In this document: piece after piece, positions 6,675 through 11,204 of the stretch
How the letters are laid out: the number at the start of each line of letters is the position of its first letter
Numbering within the stretch: the first letter of the stretch is position 1
Assembly (NCBI GenBank): GCA_902461995.1
Contig: CABQAA010000042.1
Location: forward strand, 1 to 11,204
Direction: 5' to 3'
DNA from: an uncultured Oscillospiraceae bacterium
Lineage (GTDB): Bacteria; Bacillota; Clostridia; Oscillospirales; Acutalibacteraceae
Length of the DNA stretch: 11,204 bases
Notes under the pieces: generated by a model
Seen by the model: only the letters and a program-made list of their open reading frames with translations
The model's database searches: none
Told to the model about the DNA's origin: nothing
Position numbers and translations under genes: made by a program

Positions 6675-6708
6675 TGCCGCACGATTCTTATATTATACAT
6701 GCCGCACG
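6675..6708. repeat. Direct repeat flanking the -10 box of the lipoprotein promoter
   Basis: TGCCGCACG occurs at 6675-6683 and 6700-6708, 25 bases apart. One copy lies in the promoter spacer and the other just downstream of the expected transcription start, with the -10 box between them. Such an arrangement could be a repressor site, but no regulator is known. Confidence 0.45.
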
Positions 6709-6720
6709 GGTATTTGTCCA
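6692..6720 (-). promoter_or_regulatory. Sigma-A promoter of the foldase-like lipoprotein gene
   Basis: On the minus strand, -35 TGGACA (6720-6715), a 17-base spacer and a perfect -10 TATAAT (6697-6692). The leader to the ATG at 6654 is about 30 bases. Confidence 0.9.
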
Positions 6721-6806
6721 CTGCTTTTCCCGTCGAAAATTTTCCGGAATTTTGTGGACATCCGCCTGAAACGTCCCGGTGGCTTTTTCTCGGCAAAATG
6801 CCCGAA

Positions 6807-6846
6807 TCCGGACGTCCGGAAAGCCCCAACTTTTTCCGGACGTCCG
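6807..6846. promoter_or_regulatory. Twin palindromes upstream of the transketolase promoter
   Basis: TCCGGACGTCCGGA (6807-6820) is a perfect 14-base palindrome. A second copy, TCCGGACGTCCG (6835-6846), keeps 11 of the central 12 bases. They are 28 bases apart, and the second abuts the -35 position of the promoter at 6868-6876. A shorter TTCCGGAA lies at 6742-6749. The layout is that of an operator pair for a dimeric regulator; the regulator is unknown. Confidence 0.5.
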
Positions 6847-6867
6847 CTGGTGTTTTTTGCCGTACTG

Positions 6868-6876
6868 TGGTATACT
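6868..6876 (+). promoter_or_regulatory. Extended -10 promoter of the transketolase operon
   Basis: TGG-TATACT (6868-6876) is an extended -10 element. No good -35 hexamer lies 16-18 bases upstream (TGGTGT at the expected place), so the promoter may depend on the extended motif or on a factor bound at 6807-6846. The leader is about 57 bases. Confidence 0.65.
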
Positions 6877-6939
6877 ACCATCTGTATGCTGTAGAGGCCG
6901 GCTGTTCCACACAGGCGGCCGGGAAAGGAAGGAATACGG

Positions 6940-7785
6940 ATGGATGCTTTAAAGAAAAAACAGCTCGCCGCGGCGGCTACCCGCATCCGCATGGAGGTCA
7001 TCGAAGGGACGTTCCACGCCAAAAGCGGGCATCCCGGCGGATCCTTGTCGGTAGCAGATACGCTGGCGTATCTCTACTTTTCGGAGATGAACGTGGATCC
7101 TGCGCGTCCCAAGTGGGAAGGGCGCGACCGGTTTGTTCTCTCGAAGGGTCATTGCGCGCCTGCGCTGTACGGTGCTCTGGCGCTCCGGGGCTTTTTCCCG
7201 GAAGAGGAGATCAAAAAACTGCGCCACGCGGGCGCGATGCTCCAGGGACATCCCGACATGAAGGGGACCCCGGGCGTGGATATGTCAACCGGTTCCCTCG
7301 GCCAGGGCATTTCGGCTGCGGTGGGCATGGCGCTGGCGGCCAAGCTGGACGGCGCCTCCTATCGGACTTATGCGGTCCTGGGCGACGGTGAAATTGAGGA
7401 GGGCCAGGTGTGGGAGGCTGCGATGTTCGCCGCCCATAAGAAGCTCGATAACCTCTGCATCGTCGTGGACAACAACAACCTGCAGATCGACGGAACGGTG
7501 GAGGAGGTCAATTCCCCCTATCCCATCCCGGAAAAATTCGAAGCTTTCGGTTTCCATGTCGAACAGATCGACGGCCACGATTTCGACCAGATCGAGCGGG
7601 CGTTCGAGGCCGCGAAAGCCTGTAAGGATAAGCCCACTGCCATCATTCAGAAATCTCACAAAGGCCGCGGCGTCTCCTTCATGGAAGATCAGGTGAGCTG
7701 GCACGGTTCGGCTCCCAACGCGGAACAATACGAACAGGCCATGACGGAACTCAAAGCCGTCCTGGCTGAGCTGGAGGAGGCGTAA
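6940..7785 (+). CDS. Transketolase, N-terminal (thiamine diphosphate-binding) subunit
   Basis: This 281-residue protein matches the first third of a full transketolase, the part that binds the diphosphate of thiamine diphosphate and Mg2+. Visible are Ser-Gly-His31-Pro-Gly-Gly, Ser-Lys-Gly-His71, Gln-Gly-His104-Pro, Thr-Gly-Ser-Leu-Gly-Gln-Gly (117-123), and the cofactor motif Gly148-Asp-Gly with Asn178-Asn-Asn at its end. It works with the next gene product to move two-carbon units between sugar phosphates in the cytoplasmic non-oxidative pentose phosphate pathway, supplying ribose 5-phosphate and erythrose 4-phosphate. The ATG at 6940 follows GGAAGG at about 7 bases. It is the first gene of a two-gene operon; the stop is 3 bases before the next start. 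Split transketolases are common in clostridia and archaea. Confidence 0.95.
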   Translation: MDALKKKQLAAAATRIRMEVIEGTFHAKSGHPGGSLSVADTLAYLYFSEMNVDPARPKWEGRDRFVLSKGHCAPALYGALALRGFFPEEEIKKLRHAGAMLQGHPDMKGTPGVDMSTGSLGQGISAAVGMALAAKLDGASYRTYAVLGDGEIEEGQVWEAAMFAAHKKLDNLCIVVDNNNLQIDGTVEEVNSPYPIPEKFEAFGFHVEQIDGHDFDQIERAFEAAKACKDKPTAIIQKSHKGRGVSFMEDQVSWHGSAPNAEQYEQAMTELKAVLAELEEA

Positions 7786-7788
7786 ACG

Positions 7789-8736
7789 ATGGCGGACGTG
7801 ATCAAAAAAGCAACCCGTGACTCCTATGGCGCGGCGCTTGTCGAGCTGGCGGAGGAATTTCCCGATCTGGTGGTGTTGGACGCGGACCTCGCGGCTGCAA
7901 CCAAGACCGGTGGCTTTAAGAAAGCTTATCCCGACCGTTTCTTCGACTGCGGCATCGCAGAGGGGAACATGATGGGCATCGCGGCGGGACTCGCGGCGGC
8001 GGGCAAGAAGGTGTTCGCCTCCTCGTTCGCGATGTTCGCGGCGGGCCGTGCTTTTGAGCAGGTGCGCAATTCCATCGGATATCCCCATCTCAACGTCAAA
8101 ATCGGCGCGACTCATGCGGGCATCTCGGTCGGCGAGGACGGCGCGACCCATCAGTGCTGCGAGGACATCGCTCTGATGCGGACCATCCCTGGTATGACCA
8201 TCATCAATCCTGCCGACGATACCGAGGCGAAACAGGCGGTCCGCGCTGCCCTGGAGATGGATGGCCCGGTATATCTGCGCTTTGGCCGCCTGCCGGTGCC
8301 GGTGCTGTTCGGGGACGACTATCGCTTCGAAATCGGTAAGGCCGCCCAGATGACCGAGGGTGACGACGTGGCGATCATCGCGACCGGCCTGCTTGTCGGC
8401 GAAGCGCTGGCCGCGGCGGAAACCCTGAAAAACGAGGGGATCCGCGCCCGCGTGATCAACATGGCGACCATCAAGCCGATCGACCGGGACTGCATCGTCC
8501 GGGCGGCGAAGGAAACCGGTGCCATCGTCACGGCCGAGGAACACAACATCATCGGCGGACTCGGTGGCGCGGTGGCTGAAGTGGTCTGCGATACGGTTCC
8601 AGTTCCGGTTGTGCGTGTGGGTGTGAACGACACCTTCGGCAAGTCCGGCCCCGCGCTCGAACTGCTGAATCTGTATGGTCTCAATGCCGCCCATATCGTG
8701 GAAGCGGCCAAAGAGGCCGTCCGGCGCAAAAAGTAA
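7789..8736 (+). CDS. Transketolase, C-terminal (pyrimidine-binding) subunit
   Basis: This 315-residue protein supplies the pyrimidine-binding and C-terminal domains of split transketolase. Glu58 in Cys-Gly-Ile-Ala-Glu-Gly-Asn-Met is the expected glutamate that activates the thiamine ring. Gly-Ala-Thr-His121-Gln and the region Asp-Thr-Phe-Gly-Lys-Ser-Gly (281-287) are also family features. The C-terminal domain covers about 190-310. The ATG at 7789 has GAGGAGG 8 bases upstream, inside the end of the preceding gene, so translation of the two subunits is probably coupled. A DXS-like role is less likely because the partner gene is a plain transketolase N-terminal subunit and no isoprenoid gene is nearby. 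The operon ends at the hairpin 8769-8808. Confidence 0.95.
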   Translation: MADVIKKATRDSYGAALVELAEEFPDLVVLDADLAAATKTGGFKKAYPDRFFDCGIAEGNMMGIAAGLAAAGKKVFASSFAMFAAGRAFEQVRNSIGYPHLNVKIGATHAGISVGEDGATHQCCEDIALMRTIPGMTIINPADDTEAKQAVRAALEMDGPVYLRFGRLPVPVLFGDDYRFEIGKAAQMTEGDDVAIIATGLLVGEALAAAETLKNEGIRARVINMATIKPIDRDCIVRAAKETGAIVTAEEHNIIGGLGGAVAEVVCDTVPVPVVRVGVNDTFGKSGPALELLNLYGLNAAHIVEAAKEAVRRKK

Positions 8737-8768
8737 GGCCCGTCAATCGTATAAACTGGCATGTTCCG

Positions 8769-8808
8769 GCGCGGCGGTTTTCCCTGACCGGGAAACCGCC
8801 GCGCGTTT
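8769..8808 (+). terminator. Terminator-like hairpin after the transketolase operon
   Basis: GCGCGGCGG plus TTTTCCC (8769-8784) pairs with GGGAAA plus CCGCCGCGC (8790-8804), about 15 pairs with a one-base bulge and a 5-base loop. The T tail is short (GTTTCC), so termination may be leaky. It is 32 bases after the stop codon. Confidence 0.65.
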
Positions 8809-8893
8809 CCTATGACAGCCGCATTGTTGGGAGTGGATTCCTACGGCTTTTTCACTGCGAAACCGCGCGCCTGCCGATCTGCGCAGCGACAGC

Positions 8894-10261
8894 GTGGGCC
8901 GGCTGATGGTCCGTCTGGCCGTTCCGGCCATTACGGCACAGCTGATTAACGCCCTGTACAACATGGTCGACCGCATGTATATCGGCAATCTGCCGGGGGA
9001 CGAGGGGGTCCGCTCCCTGGGGGCCCTGGGGGTCTGTCTGCCGCTCATCATGATCGTGTCTGCGTTTGGCACCATGATTGGTGCGGGCGGTGCGGCTCTG
9101 GCCGCCATCAAAATGGGCGGAAACGACCGGGACGGCGCCGAGGATATCCTCGGCAACTGCCTGCCCCTGCTCGTGGGCTTTACCGCGGTGATTATGGCGG
9201 TGTGTCTGATTTTCTGCCGGGACCTGCTCGTTCTCGTCGGGGCGACGGACAGTATCATTGATTACGCCGTTTCGTACTTTCGCATTTATATTCTGGGCAC
9301 CCTGCCGGTGCTGCTGGTGCTGGGGCTTAACGCCTTTATCAACACCCAGGGCATGGCCATGATGAGCATGCTCACTGTCCTTCTGGGAGCCGTGACGAAT
9401 ATTGTCCTCGACCCAATTTTGATCTACGGCTTCGGCATGGGGGTACAGGGTGCCGCCATCGCGACAGTGTTTTCCCAGTGCCTGTCTGCGGTGTGGGTGC
9501 TGTGTTTCCTCTGCGGCAAGCGGACCCGTCTGAAAATCCGCCTCTCCCGCATGAAGCCCCGCTGGAGCCTAATCGGCCCGGTGCTGGCACTGGGCGTTTC
9601 GCCCTTTATCATGAACGCCACCGAAAGCCTTGTGGGCATCGTCATCAATATGAGCTTAAAAGCGGCGAGTCCCGATATGGTGGCGGCGGAACGAAACATA
9701 GGCGCCTATTCCATCCTCGCAAGCGTCATGCAGCTGCTGCTCCTGCCCATGGTGGGACTGGGGCAGAGCGTGCAGCCCATTATCAGTTTCAATTGCGGCG
9801 CAAAACAGTTTGATCGGGTTAAAAAGGCCTTCAAGCTGTTTTTACTGTCCTCGGTGATTTTCACCACCGCTTTATGGACGCTCATTATGCTGTTCCCGGG
9901 CCTGTTTGTCCGGATGTTCAGCAGCGACACCGACCTTTTCGCCGTGGCGGTGCCGGCCTTGCGGGTGTATATGCTCATGAGCCTGCTGCTTGGGATCCAG
10001 ATGGCCTGCCAGCAGACTTTTGTCGCCGCCGGGCGCGCGGGCATTTCCCTGTTTCTGGCTCTGCTGCGGAAAGTGCTGCTTCTCATTCCGCTTGTCCTTG
10101 TTTTTTCCCGCGTATGGGGTGCCTCGGGCGTGTTTGCGGCTGAACCGGTGGCCGATTTTCTTGCCGTTGCCGTGACGGCTTTGATGTTTTACCGATACCG
10201 GCGCGTGGTTTTTTCGGACGCCGGTGCCATAAAAACGCGCCCTCCGGACACTATAGAATAA
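8894..10261 (+). CDS. MATE-family multidrug/sodium antiporter
   Basis: This 455-residue protein is a 12-helix inner-membrane exporter of the MATE family, which expels cationic drugs and metabolites in exchange for Na+ or H+. Family signatures include Leu-Ile-Asn-Ala-Leu-Tyr-Asn-Met-Val-Asp in helix 1, Gly-Leu-Asn-Ala-Phe-Ile-Asn-Thr-Gln-Gly, then Asn-Ile-Val-Leu-Asp-Pro and Gly-Val-Gln-Gly-Ala-Ala-Ile-Ala-Thr, and in the second half Gly-Gln-Ser-Val-Gln-Pro-Ile-Ile-Ser-Phe-Asn-Cys-Gly-Ala. The start is uncertain. GTG at 8894 is the first canonical start in frame but has no ribosome binding site; ATG at 8906 also lacks one. The frame stays open upstream to a TGA at 8813-8815 and codes for a plausible family N-terminus (Asp-Leu-Arg-Ser-Asp-Ser-Val-Gly-Arg-Leu), with no ATG, GTG or TTG in it. 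No regulator gene is adjacent. Drug specificity cannot be read from sequence. Confidence 0.88.
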   Translation: MGRLMVRLAVPAITAQLINALYNMVDRMYIGNLPGDEGVRSLGALGVCLPLIMIVSAFGTMIGAGGAALAAIKMGGNDRDGAEDILGNCLPLLVGFTAVIMAVCLIFCRDLLVLVGATDSIIDYAVSYFRIYILGTLPVLLVLGLNAFINTQGMAMMSMLTVLLGAVTNIVLDPILIYGFGMGVQGAAIATVFSQCLSAVWVLCFLCGKRTRLKIRLSRMKPRWSLIGPVLALGVSPFIMNATESLVGIVINMSLKAASPDMVAAERNIGAYSILASVMQLLLLPMVGLGQSVQPIISFNCGAKQFDRVKKAFKLFLLSSVIFTTALWTLIMLFPGLFVRMFSSDTDLFAVAVPALRVYMLMSLLLGIQMACQQTFVAAGRAGISLFLALLRKVLLLIPLVLVFSRVWGASGVFAAEPVADFLAVAVTALMFYRYRRVVFSDAGAIKTRPPDTIE

Positions 10262-10276
10262 GAGGGACGCGGCGAA

Positions 10277-10317
10277 AATCTTAAGATTGTCGAAAGATCG
10301 AAAGTTGTGCCAACTTT
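10277..10317. repeat. Palindrome and hairpin in the leader of the formate-THF ligase gene
   Basis: AATCTTAAGATT (10277-10288) is a 12-base palindrome, and AAAGTTG (10301-10307) pairs with CAACTTT (10311-10317) around a 3-base loop. They lie between the MATE gene and the ligase gene. The second could be a weak terminator for the MATE gene or a leader hairpin; no T run follows. No clear promoter was found in 10262-10360. Confidence 0.4.
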
Positions 10318-10360
10318 ATTGGGATTTCAAAACTCCATATATACAGGAGGATAAACTGCC

Positions 10361-11204
10361 ATGGAAAGATTGTCCGACATTGAGATTGCCCAGAGCGTCG
10401 CGCCCCTGCCGGTGGAACAAATCGCCGCCGAGCTGGAGCTTTCTCCGGAGGAGATCGAGTTTTACGGACGATATAAGGCCAAAGTGGATCTGTCGGTTTT
10501 CGACCGCCTGCGTGACCGCCCCGACGGCAAGCTGGTGCTGGTGACGGCCATCACACCCACCCCGGCGGGAGAGGGGAAGACCACGACGACGGTCGGGCTT
10601 GGCGACGCGCTACGCCGCCGGGGACGGAAAGCCGTTCTCGCCCTGCGGGAACCCTCTCTCGGTCCTGTGTTTGGGATCAAGGGCGGAGCGGCCGGCGGCG
10701 GATGGGCGCAGGTCATTCCCATGGAAGACATCAACCTCCATTTCACCGGCGACATGCACGCCATCGGCGCGGCGAACAATCTGTTGGCTGCCATGCTGGA
10801 TAACCACATCCACCAGGGCAACGAGCTGGGGATCGACGTGCGGCGTATCACCTGGAAACGCTGCGTGGACATGAACGACCGTCAGCTGCGCAGCGTGGTG
10901 GACGGGCTGGGCGGCAAGATGTGCGGGGTGCCGAGGGAAGACGGGTTCGATATCACCGTCGCCTCCGAAATCATGGCGATTCTCTGCCTCTCGTCCGGGA
11001 TCCGGGACCTTAAGGAACGTCTGGCCGCCATCGTGGTGGGCTACACCCGGGATGACCGGCCGGTGACGGCGGGGGATCTGAAGGCCCAGGGCGCCATGGC
11101 CGCCCTGTTAAAGGACGCCATCAAGCCCAATCTGGTTCAGACACTTGAGCACACCCCGGCGTTTGTGCACGGCGGTCCCTTCGCCAACATCGCCCACGGC
11201 TGCA
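10361..11204 (+). CDS. fhs: Formate-tetrahydrofolate ligase, 5' part (runs off the window)
   Basis: This enzyme joins formate to tetrahydrofolate with ATP, giving 10-formyl-THF in the cytoplasm. It feeds purine synthesis and, in acetogens, the methyl branch of the Wood-Ljungdahl pathway. The first 281 residues of about 555 are present, and the frame is open at the window edge. Family motifs are strong: the nucleotide loop Thr65-Pro-Thr-Pro-Ala-Gly-Glu-Gly-Lys73-Thr-Thr-Thr, then Arg96-Glu-Pro-Ser-Leu-Gly-Pro-Val-Phe-Gly-Ile-Lys-Gly-Gly-Ala-Ala-Gly-Gly-Gly, then His-Phe-Thr-Gly-Asp-Met-His-Ala-Ile (127-135) and Val-Pro-Arg-Glu-Asp-Gly-Phe-Asp-Ile-Thr-Val-Ala-Ser-Glu (190-203). The ATG at 10361 has AGGAGG 10 bases upstream. 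It begins 99 bases after the MATE gene. Whether other one-carbon genes follow lies outside the window. Confidence 0.97.
   Translation, partial: MERLSDIEIAQSVAPLPVEQIAAELELSPEEIEFYGRYKAKVDLSVFDRLRDRPDGKLVLVTAITPTPAGEGKTTTTVGLGDALRRRGRKAVLALREPSLGPVFGIKGGAAGGGWAQVIPMEDINLHFTGDMHAIGAANNLLAAMLDNHIHQGNELGIDVRRITWKRCVDMNDRQLRSVVDGLGGKMCGVPREDGFDITVASEIMAILCLSSGIRDLKERLAAIVVGYTRDDRPVTAGDLKAQGAMAALLKDAIKPNLVQTLEHTPAFVHGGPFANIAHGC

Noticed and set aside
7285..8694. A 469-codon open frame on the minus strand across both transketolase genes
   Set aside because: It is a by-product of GC-rich codon bias in two clearly recognised genes; its residues are rich in Arg, His, Asp and Gly with no domain character.
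10262..10360. Tetrahydrofolate riboswitch upstream of fhs
   Set aside because: The leader is short and shows only a palindrome and a 7-pair hairpin; I could not find the conserved core of that riboswitch.

Overview
The window looks like chromosomal DNA from a Gram-positive, anaerobic, fairly GC-rich Clostridia-type Firmicute, probably of the Oscillospiraceae/Ruminococcaceae sort. The reasons are AGGAGG-type ribosome binding sites, sigma-A promoters (TTGACA-N17/18-TATAAT-like), a DacF-type D,D-carboxypeptidase, a PrsA-like lipoprotein foldase, a cell-wall sorting signal of the VPPTGD kind, a transketolase split into two subunits, and formate-tetrahydrofolate ligase. The taxonomic placement is an inference from gene content and style; no 16S or other marker is present.

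Layout. 1-578: a small FUSC/aromatic acid exporter-like membrane protein on the minus strand, with a clear promoter and terminator. 758-2057: a secreted penicillin-binding D-Ala-D-Ala carboxypeptidase and its terminator. 2071-2505: a small orphan membrane protein with its own promoter, RBS and terminator. 2584-2749: a single tRNA-Gly(GCC) gene (minus) with promoter and terminator. 2820-4964: an AT-rich stretch holding a stray terminator-like hairpin, candidate promoters, a perfect (GACA)15 tract and then a 560-residue surface protein (beta-helix-like body, Cys-containing module, sortase-like anchor) ending in a strong terminator. 4965-5303: no convincing gene, but a start-less open frame that may be debris of a mobile or accessory gene. 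5304-6720: a foldase-like lipoprotein (minus) whose peptidyl-prolyl isomerase-like region is split by a Ser/Asn/Pro/Asp repeat. 6807-8808: a two-gene transketolase operon, preceded by twin palindromes next to its promoter. 8894-10261: a MATE-family multidrug exporter with an uncertain 5' end. 10361-11204: the first half of formate-tetrahydrofolate ligase, cut by the window edge.

Functionally the left half is about the cell envelope: peptidoglycan trimming, export, a wall-anchored surface protein and an extracytoplasmic foldase. The right half is central metabolism: the non-oxidative pentose phosphate pathway and one-carbon units, with an efflux pump between. Most genes have their own promoter or terminator, so this is a series of short transcription units rather than one pathway cluster.

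The most unusual signal is the 60-base GACA microsatellite in the leader of the surface protein gene. Its length could vary by slippage, and it lies inside a 50-codon upstream open frame, so it is a candidate contingency (phase-variation) locus. I saw no CRISPR array, phage module, toxin-antitoxin pair or complete transposase.
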